Part shown: piece after piece, positions 39,425-48,507 of the stretch
Layout: each line of letters begins with the position of its first letter
Position numbering within the stretch: the stretch's first letter is position 1
Assembly: GCA_947499545.1 (NCBI GenBank)
Contig: CANMOZ010000005.1
Span: 179,003 to 243,002 of the forward strand
DNA length: 64,000 bases
Direction: 5' to 3'
From: an uncultured Saccharospirillaceae bacterium
GTDB taxonomy: Bacteria; Pseudomonadota; Gammaproteobacteria; Pseudomonadales; Oceanobacteraceae
Position numbers and translations under genes: made by a program
The notes under the pieces: model-generated
Told to the model about the DNA's origin: nothing
The model's input: only the letters and a program-made list of their open reading frames with translations
Databases searched by the model: none

Positions 39425-39464
39425 TAAACCCTATGAGCGAATTAGCATTCAAAAGGCTTTGAAG

Positions 39465-40082
39465 ATGAACTCAGAACCTCTACCGAACATCAATTTACCG
39501 CATGACATCATAACCCCACCTCCCGTTGTAGAGTGGCCGATTGCACCTGGCTATTGGTTGTTGGCCATCATACTGATTGCTGGGTTATTTTGGGCCTATC
39601 ACTGGTATCAGCGCACGGCTTGGCGCCGCATCGCCCTTCGAGAATTAAACGGCTTGTATAAAGTCTACCTGGATACACCCGACCCCATCCAATACGCTGT
39701 ACAAGCAAACCGTTTATTAAAACGCGTAGCATTACTGCGCTTCCCAACACACCCCGTTGCCCCACTGGCAGAAAAACGCTGGGAACGCTTTTTAAAGACA
39801 ACCTGTCCATCGCTTAAGCAGGACCCGCAATTACCTCTTTTCATTCAAGCTTGTTATCAATGTTCAGCCGATGGTGTTTTACCCAACGCTCACCCAGGGT
39901 TGAATATACTCGCCTTGCATAAAGGATTAACACGCTGGATCCGCCACCACAAAGTGGCGCATGCTAAACGCTATTTCACGACGATTAATGTCTCAACTGA
40001 CTCATCTTTATCTTCAGCCTCCGAGCAAGGGTTACGCTTTACCCACTCTTTGCATACCGTTCAAGAGGGGCAAGCATCATGA
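39465..40082 (+). CDS. DUF4381 membrane protein of the Bat operon
   Basis: 205 residues from ATG 39465. An N-terminal segment LPHDIITPPPVVEWPIAPGY precedes one membrane helix (about 28-46, WLLAIILIAGLFWAYHWY) and a basic, helical cytoplasmic domain with WRRIALRELNGL and RLLKRVALLRFP, all matching DUF4381. The stop overlaps the start of the next gene by four bases (ATGA). It belongs to the Bat set and presumably helps hold the complex at the membrane. Confidence 0.85.
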   Translation: MNSEPLPNINLPHDIITPPPVVEWPIAPGYWLLAIILIAGLFWAYHWYQRTAWRRIALRELNGLYKVYLDTPDPIQYAVQANRLLKRVALLRFPTHPVAPLAEKRWERFLKTTCPSLKQDPQLPLFIQACYQCSADGVLPNAHPGLNILALHKGLTRWIRHHKVAHAKRYFTTINVSTDSSLSSASEQGLRFTHSLHTVQEGQAS

Positions 40083-41098
40083 ATATTCCTGATTTTTCTG
40101 CGATGACCTTGGAGTGGCCTTGGGCACTGCTCTGCTTACCGTTGCCCTTGATTGCACGTTGGTTATTGCCCAAAGCTGAGCAACAACAAGCGTTGTTATA
40201 CGTCCCCTTTTTTGATCAAGCGAAAAAAGCCTCTGAAGCCGCTCCTCAAGGGTGGCAAGGCTCACAACGCTTCTCTCCTCTGCTGTTGTGGATCATTTGG
40301 ATACTGCTTGTGATCGCAGCCAGCCGCCCTATTTGGCTAGGTGATCCGATCAAAAACCCTCACAGCGGCCGTGATCTAATGCTCGCCGTTGATATATCAC
40401 GCTCAATGGAAACCATGGATTTAACCTGGGGACAAACCTACGCCACTCGTTTACAGGTGGTAAAAGGGGTCGTCAGCGATTTCGTCAGCCGACGCCGATC
40501 AGACCGACTGGGGCTCATTCTTTTCGCAGACCATGCCTACGTGCAATCGCCTTTAACGTTTGACCGTGAAACACTCAAACAGCTGTTGCTCGAAGCGCAG
40601 ATTGGGTTTGCAGGGCGTAATACTGCTATTGGAGAAGCCATTGGGGTTGGCATCAAACGCCTTAAGAATCGACCCGAGCACAATCGCGTCCTCATTTTGT
40701 TAACCGATGGCGCCAACACCGCTGGGGAAGTCTCTCCCAGAAAAGCCGCTGACCTTGCCAAAACCGCAGGCATTAAAGTCTATGCCATTGGCATGGGGGC
40801 TGAGCGGATTGAACGCCAAACGCTGTTTGGTACTCGCTATGACAACCCCTCTAAAGACTTAGACGAAGACACCTTAAAGTACATCGCCGAAACCACCGGT
40901 GGCCGCTATTTTCGTGCAAAATCAACCGCCGACCTAGACGCCATTTACCGGGAACTGGATACCCTAGAGCCCGTTGACGTTGAAGCGCCCATGTATCGCC
41001 CTAAACATCAGTGGTTCTTCTGGCCATTAGGCATTGCTTGGGGCTTAAGTTTGTTGTTGGCATTCATGGCACCGGTGCGTTCAGGGAGGTTTGCATGA
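40079..41098 (+). CDS. BatA-like VWA membrane protein
   Basis: 339 residues. Two N-terminal helices (about 13-27 and 62-82), a VWA domain (about 98-290) with an intact MIDAS set (LMLAVDISRSM, then T in a later strand and LLTDGAN), and one C-terminal helix (about 305-325). The VWA part faces the periplasm or cytoplasm in different models. In Bacteroides and Leptospira, bat genes affect oxygen and oxidative-stress tolerance. It overlaps the upstream and downstream genes by four bases each, so translation is coupled. Confidence 0.88.
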   Translation: MNIPDFSAMTLEWPWALLCLPLPLIARWLLPKAEQQQALLYVPFFDQAKKASEAAPQGWQGSQRFSPLLLWIIWILLVIAASRPIWLGDPIKNPHSGRDLMLAVDISRSMETMDLTWGQTYATRLQVVKGVVSDFVSRRRSDRLGLILFADHAYVQSPLTFDRETLKQLLLEAQIGFAGRNTAIGEAIGVGIKRLKNRPEHNRVLILLTDGANTAGEVSPRKAADLAKTAGIKVYAIGMGAERIERQTLFGTRYDNPSKDLDEDTLKYIAETTGGRYFRAKSTADLDAIYRELDTLEPVDVEAPMYRPKHQWFFWPLGIAWGLSLLLAFMAPVRSGRFA

Positions 41099-43242
41099 AC
41101 GAATGGATTTCCGATTTTCATTGGCTTAGGCCCGAGTGGTTCTGGGCAGTCATCCCCAGCATATTAGCTTTTATCCTGCTTTGGAGAATGAAACACACGA
41201 CTCAAGGCTGGCAATCCATCATTGACCCAGAGCTCCTCAGTTCCATGACTCAACATTCTCCAGTGCCTTCCAGGGGAGCAAAAGCTTGGCCTTTAACCGT
41301 GCTTGCATTGGGGTGGGTAATCGGTATATTCGGCTTGGCAGGCCCCTCCTGGGAAAAGCTCCCAGTGCCCGCCAGCACGAATGAAGATGCTTTGATCATT
41401 GCATTGGATTTGTCTTATTCCATGCTGGCTGAAGATGTAAAACCGTCTCGGATTGAACGCACTAAATTCAAAATCAATGACATATTGCAACATCGCGGCG
41501 ATGGGTACACTGCACTAATCGCCTATGCTGGTGGCGCCCATGTTGTTTCACCTCTCACACAAGACACCAATACGGTTCGTAATTTACTAAACCCGCTTAA
41601 TCCACTGATTATGCCAGCACCAGGAAGCCGGCCAGACAAAGCCTTAGCCCTAGCAAAGGAACTCCGACAGCAATCAGAACTTCCTAGGGCCCGAGTACTG
41701 CTGATCACAGATGAGATCATTGACAAAGACATTGAGCGCATTGAAAAGCTGTCGTTAACCGGTTTATCCATTCAGGTTTTGGCGGTTGGCACCCAGGCAG
41801 GGGCTCCCATCAACATCCCTAATCGCGGTTTCTTACGCAACCGAGCCGGTGATTTGATTCTGCCTACCCTGCAGTTTGATGCCGTAGAAGAACTGGCCGA
41901 AGCCTTGGATGGACGAGCGGCACGACTCCAAACCAGTGATCAAGATTGGCGCTATTTGCTTCCTGAAGACGTTCAACTTTCCCAACCCGAAAGGCTGGAT
42001 GACAAGCGTACCTTTGACCACTGGCGAGATACAGGCGTATGGATGACGCTCGGATTACTGCCTCTAGCATTGCTCGCATTTCGCAGAGGTTGGTTGTATG
42101 TCTTTTTAATGGGTTTTCTGTTGCCTTATCCCAATAACAGCCAGGCACTGTCATGGGAAGACCTTTGGCACACACCTGACCAACAAGGCAGCACGCTATA
42201 CCAACAAAATGAACCAGAAAAAGCTGCCGAGCGCTTCAAAGACCCTGCTTGGAAAGGCACCGCTCACTTTTCCGCGGGTCAGTATGAAGAGGCACTATCA
42301 AACTGGGAAGGCTTAGAAACCACCCCAGAAACCCTTTTTAACCGTGGCAATGCTTTGGCGAAGCTACAACGATTCGAAGAAGCAATTGAATCTTACGACC
42401 AAGCATTGGCGCTAAAATCGCCTTTTCCTCAAGCACAAGAGAATCGGGATTACCTTCAATCACTGCTTGATCAGCAGCAAGAGCAGCAATCTGATCAATC
42501 GTCTGATAATCAGCAAAACTCTGATCAAAATCAGTCATCGAAAGACCAAAACTCTAACCAAAATGGGCAATCAAACAGCGACCCTAACCAACAAGGCAGT
42601 GAACAACAAAAGGACTCTGAACAGCAAAGCTCAGAACAGGCCTCTTCAAGCAGTGAGCAAAACGACTCATCGAAGGGTTCACAGCAGAATCAAAAAAATC
42701 AGGACGGCCAAGAACAAGAGAGCCAAGGCACTAATGACTCATCAAACTCGCAAGCGTCCAATTCGGGGGACCCACAAGAAGCCAGTGAGCAGACTGGTTC
42801 AAATGCAAAAGACTCTTCTGCTGATGCGGAATCTGATATTCAAGATGCCGTTGCCGATTCGAATAAACCAGAAGAAGCATTAGATTTACGGGCACTTGAA
42901 AAAGACGCACAGGAACAACAAACCGACGAGCAAAAGGCTCAAGATCAACAGGCTCAAGAACAGCAGGCTCAAGCCGGTCAAAACCAAACCGGAAGCAGCC
43001 CGAATGGGCAACCCAACTCTGAAACGAATGATCCCTCTTCCGGTGCTGACGAAAAGCGACCCATTGCGGTTGCGTCACAGGACCCTCTTAAGGACAAACT
43101 GAACCCAGAAGAGTATCAGGCTTTGCAACAATGGTTAAATCGAGTCCCAGAGGACCCTTCAGGTTTATTGGAACGTAAGTTTTTATACGAGTATAAAAAG
43201 CGTCAAATGGAAAATGCTGAGCAGGAGTCAAAAGTATGGTAA
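41095..43242 (+). CDS. Fused BatB-BatC protein: VWA domain plus TPR and Q/S/N-rich tail
   Basis: 715 residues from ATG 41095, which overlaps the previous stop and has AGGGAGG upstream. Two N-terminal helices, a VWA domain (about 92-285) with MIDAS DLSYSML and LITDEI, a C-terminal anchor pair (about 310-350), then TPR repeats (about 380-450: ALAKLQRFEEAIESYDQAL), and from about 460 to 660 a low-complexity stretch of Q, S, N, D and E. A short ordered tail ends YEYKKRQMENAEQE. BatB and BatC are separate in some bacteria; here they are one chain. The acidic, polar linker is probably disordered. Confidence 0.88.
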   Translation: MNEWISDFHWLRPEWFWAVIPSILAFILLWRMKHTTQGWQSIIDPELLSSMTQHSPVPSRGAKAWPLTVLALGWVIGIFGLAGPSWEKLPVPASTNEDALIIALDLSYSMLAEDVKPSRIERTKFKINDILQHRGDGYTALIAYAGGAHVVSPLTQDTNTVRNLLNPLNPLIMPAPGSRPDKALALAKELRQQSELPRARVLLITDEIIDKDIERIEKLSLTGLSIQVLAVGTQAGAPINIPNRGFLRNRAGDLILPTLQFDAVEELAEALDGRAARLQTSDQDWRYLLPEDVQLSQPERLDDKRTFDHWRDTGVWMTLGLLPLALLAFRRGWLYVFLMGFLLPYPNNSQALSWEDLWHTPDQQGSTLYQQNEPEKAAERFKDPAWKGTAHFSAGQYEEALSNWEGLETTPETLFNRGNALAKLQRFEEAIESYDQALALKSPFPQAQENRDYLQSLLDQQQEQQSDQSSDNQQNSDQNQSSKDQNSNQNGQSNSDPNQQGSEQQKDSEQQSSEQASSSSEQNDSSKGSQQNQKNQDGQEQESQGTNDSSNSQASNSGDPQEASEQTGSNAKDSSADAESDIQDAVADSNKPEEALDLRALEKDAQEQQTDEQKAQDQQAQEQQAQAGQNQTGSSPNGQPNSETNDPSSGADEKRPIAVASQDPLKDKLNPEEYQALQQWLNRVPEDPSGLLERKFLYEYKKRQMENAEQESKVW

Positions 43243-44966
43243 TACGCTCACTTAAATATTGGATGGGTCTTGGATTTTGCTTTTTGAGTCTGTTCAGTTG
43301 GGCAGGCAATTTCCAAGCTCAAGTGGACAGAACCGTTGTAACGGAGGGTGACAGTTTAAACCTCATGCTTCGGTTTTCTGATTTCCAAGTGCCGGGCGAT
43401 CCTGACATTTCAGCACTGACGCAAGATTTTGAGGTCTCATCGCCCTCAAAAAGCAGCCAGTTTCAAACGGTGCTTGGTCAAGGCAGCCAAGGGTCGGTTG
43501 AATGGCGATACAGTTTAACGCCTAAACGCATGGGCATATTGACAATTCCTTCATTTGAACTGAATGGAGAACGGAGCGAGCCCATTTCAATCAAAGTCAA
43601 ACCCATGTCAAAAGAGCTAAAAGACAAGTTAAGTCAATCCTTGTTTTTTGACGTAGACATCGACAAAAACTCAGCGTTTGTGCAAGAGCAAATTCTTTAT
43701 ACCGAACGCATCTATTTCTCTTTAGCGCTAACCAATCATCAGTTAAGTCCTTTTGAGGTTGAAAACGCCGTCGTAGAGCCCCTTGATGAAGCCAAATTGT
43801 TTCAAACACGTTATCAAGGACGCGACTATCAAGTCATTGAGCGTCGATTTGCCATATTTCCACAAACCAGCGGCACCCTAGTCATTCCTTCACAGTCGTA
43901 TCGTGGTGAAGTAAGAAGCGATTATTTCAGCCGAGGACGTGCAATGAGCGCACATTCCGAAACCTTAGAGGTGAGCATTGATTCTCGGCCTTCAAACTAC
44001 CCACAAGTCGCATGGCTCCCAGCTAAGTTGGTGTCCCTTGCAGCACAATGGGAAGGCGATCCAAGTCAACTCACTGCTGGAGAACCCATCACCTTGTCTC
44101 TTATTCTAAGCGCAGAAGGTTTAAGCAGTGCCCAACTGCCCGTTCTCGATTTGGTCAAAGTGAAGGGGTTAAAGTATTATCGTGAGCCACCTAAATTAGA
44201 AGATGAGAAAGACCATCAGGGGTTGCGCAGTACAAAAGTTCTAAAAATCGCCATTATTCCAACAGAGTCAGGTGAGCATCAGATCCCTGCTATTCGAATC
44301 CCCTGGTACTCAACCGTAGATAATTCTTTAAAAGAAGCCACTTTGTCATTCCCCCTGCTCAAGGTTGAGGGGCAATTATCAAATCACCTACAGCCAAACC
44401 AACCGACTACTTCAACAGTCCCACAACCTCAAGATCAATCAGAGACTTCTGCTCAAAAGGCAGCTACAGACGTACATCCAGTACAGGCCACATCGACCCA
44501 GCAAGGAGAAACTCCAGCCTACTGGCTATGGGGCTTGATTGGACTTTTAATCCTGAGCAACCTGGTGACGCTTGCCTTGTGGATCTCGGAAAAGCGTCGT
44601 GCACTCCATATTAACACCAGCCCAAATAGAATGACCGGCTCAGGGAACACCAGTGCAACCAAACAATTGGCCATAGAACGTCTAAAAAAAGCTCTGCAAC
44701 AGCAACAACCTGATGAAGTGCGCTCCGCTTGTCTCGATTGGGCAAGAGCACAGTGGCCAGGCTTTCAAGGTGGGATTTCTGAAATGGGTAATCGACTCAA
44801 TCACAGGGAAGCTCAACTGGCTTTACTTGGTCTAGATGCTTTTTTATTTGGCAAAGGAGACCAATGGGATGCAGCCGTCGTTCTGAACGTATTGAGTCAT
44901 TATTCAGAAGGCACTCTAAGGCAATCAAAGGAGCCTCTTCCTGATCTTTACCCCAAAGCGTCATAA
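43236..44966 (+). CDS. batD: BatD-like protein, oxygen tolerance family
   Basis: 576 residues. Signal sequence (about 1-24, LGFCFLSLFSWAGN) and a repeat of beta-rich domains begin with VDRTVVTEGDSLNLMLRFSD, the BatD start, with QYR and W-Y landmarks through residue 360. A membrane helix (about 430-450: YWLWGLIGLLILSNLVTLAL) anchors it, leaving a cytoplasmic C-terminal domain. It overlaps the BatB/C gene by seven bases and is the last gene of the operon; a hairpin follows. It is a periplasmic partner of the VWA proteins. Confidence 0.87.
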   Translation: MVIRSLKYWMGLGFCFLSLFSWAGNFQAQVDRTVVTEGDSLNLMLRFSDFQVPGDPDISALTQDFEVSSPSKSSQFQTVLGQGSQGSVEWRYSLTPKRMGILTIPSFELNGERSEPISIKVKPMSKELKDKLSQSLFFDVDIDKNSAFVQEQILYTERIYFSLALTNHQLSPFEVENAVVEPLDEAKLFQTRYQGRDYQVIERRFAIFPQTSGTLVIPSQSYRGEVRSDYFSRGRAMSAHSETLEVSIDSRPSNYPQVAWLPAKLVSLAAQWEGDPSQLTAGEPITLSLILSAEGLSSAQLPVLDLVKVKGLKYYREPPKLEDEKDHQGLRSTKVLKIAIIPTESGEHQIPAIRIPWYSTVDNSLKEATLSFPLLKVEGQLSNHLQPNQPTTSTVPQPQDQSETSAQKAATDVHPVQATSTQQGETPAYWLWGLIGLLILSNLVTLALWISEKRRALHINTSPNRMTGSGNTSATKQLAIERLKKALQQQQPDEVRSACLDWARAQWPGFQGGISEMGNRLNHREAQLALLGLDAFLFGKGDQWDAAVVLNVLSHYSEGTLRQSKEPLPDLYPKAS

Positions 44967-44987
44967 TCATTTCACATGTTCATATGC

Positions 44988-45019
44988 GTAGAGAAACGGC
45001 CGCCCAGCCATTTCTCTAC
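44988..45019 (+). terminator. Hairpin at the end of the Bat operon
   Basis: GTAGAGAAA (44988-44996) pairs with TTTCTCTAC (45011-45019); the loop adds further GC pairing. It starts 22 bases after the batD stop. No long T-run follows. Confidence 0.55.
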
Positions 45020-45118
45020 CACTGCAATTAACGACTCTCTTTGTCCAATCCATTAAGCCTATACAGGCTAGGCTAAACTGAAACCAGACACTCCAGACAT
45101 GATTGGATAAAGAGAACG

Positions 45119-46021
45119 ATGGCCTTCGTTTATTTACGAGAGACGTATAATCGACTGAGTATTAAGTATTTTGTTATCAGCTTGTTACTCTTCGTCAGCA
45201 CCAGTGTCTTCAGTACCGACATCAACATTAAGCACCGCCTTCCGCGAGATGGGCAACCTTTGGACAAGCTCATCATTAAGCTTGTCCAGTTTATTGGTAC
45301 AGAAATGGAGCTTAACTTCAAACTCTCAGAGTACGACTATTCATACGCTCAAGGGACCAGAGATGATTTACTCTTTCGGGGAGATTTTGATTTGGATTGG
45401 CGTGGGGTTGGCGATGAGAATGTCGGAAAAAACATCGTGATTTACTACCCGATTCTTCGGGGGCTAATCGGTCAAAGGCTATTCATCGCAAACAAAGAAT
45501 CCCACCAATTACTTAAAACGTCAGAAACGCTTTCTGACTTATTGGATGCGCCCATCGTGCAGGGTAAAGACTGGGCCGATGTTTCCATTCTGCGTTCCGG
45601 GGGTTTTACACAAATTACGGAGCCAAGAGATTTTGAAAGTTTATTTAAGATGGTTGAGTCTGGACGAGCTGCTTTCTTCCCAAGAGCAGCTGTCGAACCC
45701 TATGGGGAGCTGGACGCACGATGTAACTTTGACGGCTTCAAATGCGTAAACAAAGACCTATTGGTCGATGACAGCACCTTATTAGTGTATAAACTCCCAA
45801 TGCTATTCATCGTCAGTGCAAAGCGCAGAGAACTCGCAGACATTCTTAATCAATTTTTTCAAACAAAAGAAAATGAGTTTTTCAATTTTATAGATAACAA
45901 TCAAACCATTAAAACCATCATCAGGAAGTTAGAAGGAAGAAAAACCTACAAAATAAACAATCAATTTAAAAACCCAAAAATGAATAGCATTCCAAAACAA
46001 TTCTGGAAAGATTTCAGCTGA
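45119..46021 (+). CDS. Secreted solute-binding-like protein, divergent
   Basis: 300 residues. Signal peptide about 12-32 (LSIKYFVISLLLFVSTSVFS then TDINI). The mature part follows the order of a family-3 solute-binding protein: KHRLPRDGQPLDKLIIKLV, a W/D-rich first lobe (DFDLDWRGVG), and a hinge near DLLDAPIVQGKDW. It is distant from the other paralogues in this window and lacks their STGEWPPF start. No transporter gene lies beside it. The C-terminal tail is basic. Ribosome site AGAGAACG supports the ATG. Confidence 0.65.
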   Translation: MAFVYLRETYNRLSIKYFVISLLLFVSTSVFSTDINIKHRLPRDGQPLDKLIIKLVQFIGTEMELNFKLSEYDYSYAQGTRDDLLFRGDFDLDWRGVGDENVGKNIVIYYPILRGLIGQRLFIANKESHQLLKTSETLSDLLDAPIVQGKDWADVSILRSGGFTQITEPRDFESLFKMVESGRAAFFPRAAVEPYGELDARCNFDGFKCVNKDLLVDDSTLLVYKLPMLFIVSAKRRELADILNQFFQTKENEFFNFIDNNQTIKTIIRKLEGRKTYKINNQFKNPKMNSIPKQFWKDFS

Positions 46022-46066
46022 GAATATTGTTACTCAACAACAAAACCCTTGCATCATCACAACACA

Positions 46067-46912
46067 TCATTGTTTCTTCCTGTAATCTCCGTTCAACCCA
46101 TTCTGCCGTATCTTATCATACAATCCAGATCCCTTAATCGTTTTAAGACCTGAATTAAAGTATTTGACAATCTTCTCCGCGTTTTTCGCTTTCTTAGCAA
46201 TCAACAAATAATACTTCGCTTCCTTATAGGGCTTCGGATGGTACGTCAGGTTGTGTTTAAACTCCTGCAAACGAGTATTTATCAGCTCCATACCCACCTC
46301 TAGGGTTGCGGGAAAGACATCGACTCGACGAGTTCCAACCATTTTCAACCCTGCCAAATCATTCTTAACCGTTACAACTTTCAGCTTATTATTATCCACA
46401 TCCGTATCAAAACCATCCCAGTAAACATAACCTATCACCCCACCCATCGTATAGCTTTCCAAATCTTTCAGGGATTTCCAATCAAACTCAAAGTCTTTGC
46501 TGTGAAAAAAAACATTATTTAACATTATCACCACATCCGTAAACAAAAAATCCTCTTTTCTTTTTTCTCTTTTCCCCCAAACGCCTGCTCCCTGAAAGCG
46601 GTCACCTGCCTTCGCTAATAAATACCCCCTTTCCCAAGGCAAAAATTCAAATTTAGCCTCAATATTTTCAGCTCTGAAGGCTTCAAATATGATATGACTC
46701 ACAACCCCTTGAAACTTATAGGCTTGTGAATGAAAGGGCACCCACTCTCCAGTTGCTATGGACACCGCTCCCACCCCGCCTGCAGCATGAACAGAGGCTA
46801 TAAAGCTCCCATGCAACCCCGCAAGCAGGAAAAATGGGCAAAGCAGCACCTTACGGATAGGAAAACCCTGGATATCATTCAACAAGTGTTTCAGCCAACT
46901 AACCGTTATCAT
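46067..46912 (-). CDS. Orphan periplasmic solute-binding protein (family 3-like)
   Basis: 281 residues from ATG 46912; a TTG four codons earlier is possible. Signal sequence about residues 18-45 (VLLCPFFLLAGLHGSFIASVHA). The mature start is VSIATGEWVPFH, then LPWERGYLLAKAGDRFQGAG and DFLFTDVVIMLNNVFFHSK, matching the two tandem proteins at 30.5-32.1 kb in order of landmarks. It converges on the divergent copy at 45.1 kb. No permease or ATPase gene is close. The C-terminus reads NSGLKTIKGSGLYDKIR, as in paralogues. Confidence 0.78.
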   Translation of the reverse strand: MITVSWLKHLLNDIQGFPIRKVLLCPFFLLAGLHGSFIASVHAAGGVGAVSIATGEWVPFHSQAYKFQGVVSHIIFEAFRAENIEAKFEFLPWERGYLLAKAGDRFQGAGVWGKREKRKEDFLFTDVVIMLNNVFFHSKDFEFDWKSLKDLESYTMGGVIGYVYWDGFDTDVDNNKLKVVTVKNDLAGLKMVGTRRVDVFPATLEVGMELINTRLQEFKHNLTYHPKPYKEAKYYLLIAKKAKNAEKIVKYFNSGLKTIKGSGLYDKIRQNGLNGDYRKKQ

Positions 46913-47013
46913 TGTCAAGCTCAAACAGGCGGCTCCACAAGCACATTAATAACTTTAATATAGTTGACAGTGCTGGGTATTGATAAAATCAATCGCGGCC
47001 TATGACGGCTACA

Positions 47014-48210
47014 TCAAATGAAGTTTTCCTTCACGTAAAATCGGGCAGCGTCCTCATTTTTTGGCCGGCAAAAATGGCAAATCAATTTCTTTTGGGCGTC
47101 CATTCCGAAGGTATCTTGCATTGCTTGGATTAAATCAGAGAATCGAATACCAGAAGCTTCCCGGTTCAGTAGAACAAAATCAAATTGTTCCGGGCTCTTC
47201 GTATTTTGCATTCGCTGAATGAATTCAGCAATTTGCTTTGGCTGAGTTCGTATATTACCTCTTAACTTATAATTTGTAGCTTCTTCAACACTGCCATCGT
47301 AAACCTGAGAAGCATCTTGAAAAGCAACCTTCCCTCTCATGAAGTGCTCAGAAAATTGCAACGTATTTGAAGCCAAGATATGGTTTGTTGGGCTAGCAAA
47401 AAGGAAGGTTAATTGCTTTTGTTTTTTGAATGTGAGCCCATCTGATCGAGCTGAACCATGTGATGAAACCAGCATTTGGGGGTTAAAGCCCGATTTCGCA
47501 GAAAACCGGTAAGCAATTTCTTTCCCCTGAATGACAACAGGATCAATATTTATCCCAAGAGATTCTGCCATTGCCATTCGCTCAGTCACGGGAAAATCTG
47601 TCCCATCCACTGCAATACCTTCTCCATAACTGATTCTTGGATGTATACCATACTGCGTTAACAACACCGTAATTTCATCTAAATTCTTCGCCATTTTGAA
47701 TGGCTTCGCCCCTGGCAAATGCACTCCATACTGGCCGGGTTGCGATTGACTCTCCCATATCAAAGGTAAGGTAACTGCATCCGCAACGTCCTTCGAAGGT
47801 CGAGCTTCTAACACTTCTACCTGATTTCCCCACTGCATAAACATTAGGTCACTCAACGAACGTCTACTTGCATTTTCTGGACGCGAAGCAGCTTCTAGCA
47901 AAACCCTTGCTACACCCAACCTGACAGAAGGTAATTTAAACTCTTGAAATATCACCTTGCTCTGGTCTACGCCTTTACCTTGGATCAATTTTACATCCGA
48001 CACTCTATTGATAAGCGCCTCAACATCATGGTCATTCAGTTCAATGTTTCGAGCATGATGTAAAACCATTTGAGCAAAGGCCTGTTCATTTTTTGGTGAG
48101 CCGATAGAAACCTTTCGTCCATTCAGATCACCCATTAACTGCCCTTTATGGTCGACGCCTTCCTTCTGAATTTCCTGCTCAACTAAGGATCTAACGTCTT
48201 GAATCTTCAT
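47014..48210 (-). CDS. Large unknown protein, possible Stv-like C-terminal domain
   Basis: 398 residues from ATG 48210 (AGGT upstream). No signal peptide or membrane helix. The N-terminal half is helical; the C-terminal half (about 235-390) has VSSHGSARSDG, an NYKLRGN turn, SGIRFSDLIQAM and a terminal ICHFCRPK. The order HG, NY.L, D-L, C.CRP resembles the putative-adhesin Stv domain seen in some secreted proteins, but this is a weak, memory-based match. It is divergent from another large unknown gene at 48.5 kb and may share its promoter region. Confidence 0.6.
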   Translation of the reverse strand: MKIQDVRSLVEQEIQKEGVDHKGQLMGDLNGRKVSIGSPKNEQAFAQMVLHHARNIELNDHDVEALINRVSDVKLIQGKGVDQSKVIFQEFKLPSVRLGVARVLLEAASRPENASRRSLSDLMFMQWGNQVEVLEARPSKDVADAVTLPLIWESQSQPGQYGVHLPGAKPFKMAKNLDEITVLLTQYGIHPRISYGEGIAVDGTDFPVTERMAMAESLGINIDPVVIQGKEIAYRFSAKSGFNPQMLVSSHGSARSDGLTFKKQKQLTFLFASPTNHILASNTLQFSEHFMRGKVAFQDASQVYDGSVEEATNYKLRGNIRTQPKQIAEFIQRMQNTKSPEQFDFVLLNREASGIRFSDLIQAMQDTFGMDAQKKLICHFCRPKNEDAARFYVKENFI

Positions 48211-48507
48211 AAACACCTACAATTATTCATTCAGAGGCACAGCGACAAGCCTTCAGGGATAGCTTACAAGGCCAGCTCAGCGTAATAGTGAGCACTAACG
48301 TATTATAAAAAAGTGTTTATACCAAATGCAATTTCACTCAACTTTTTCTTAAAAAAGATCAGATAAACTTGAGCCACCCCATCAAACCCAATCTGCAAAT
48401 GCCGAAAATCTAAAAAAGTACAGCTGCCATCAACCATCAACAACAAAACCTTTTACTCATAGCAACTGTCCATTGCCAATAGAAAATATTGAATGGGAGA
48501 AAGTACT
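48211..48507. promoter_or_regulatory. Divergent AT-rich control region
   Basis: 297 bases between two divergently read unknown genes, with A/T tracts near 48300-48360. It should carry the promoters of both genes and might let one regulator control the pair. I could not pick out a reliable -35/-10 set or a clear operator. Confidence 0.4.
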
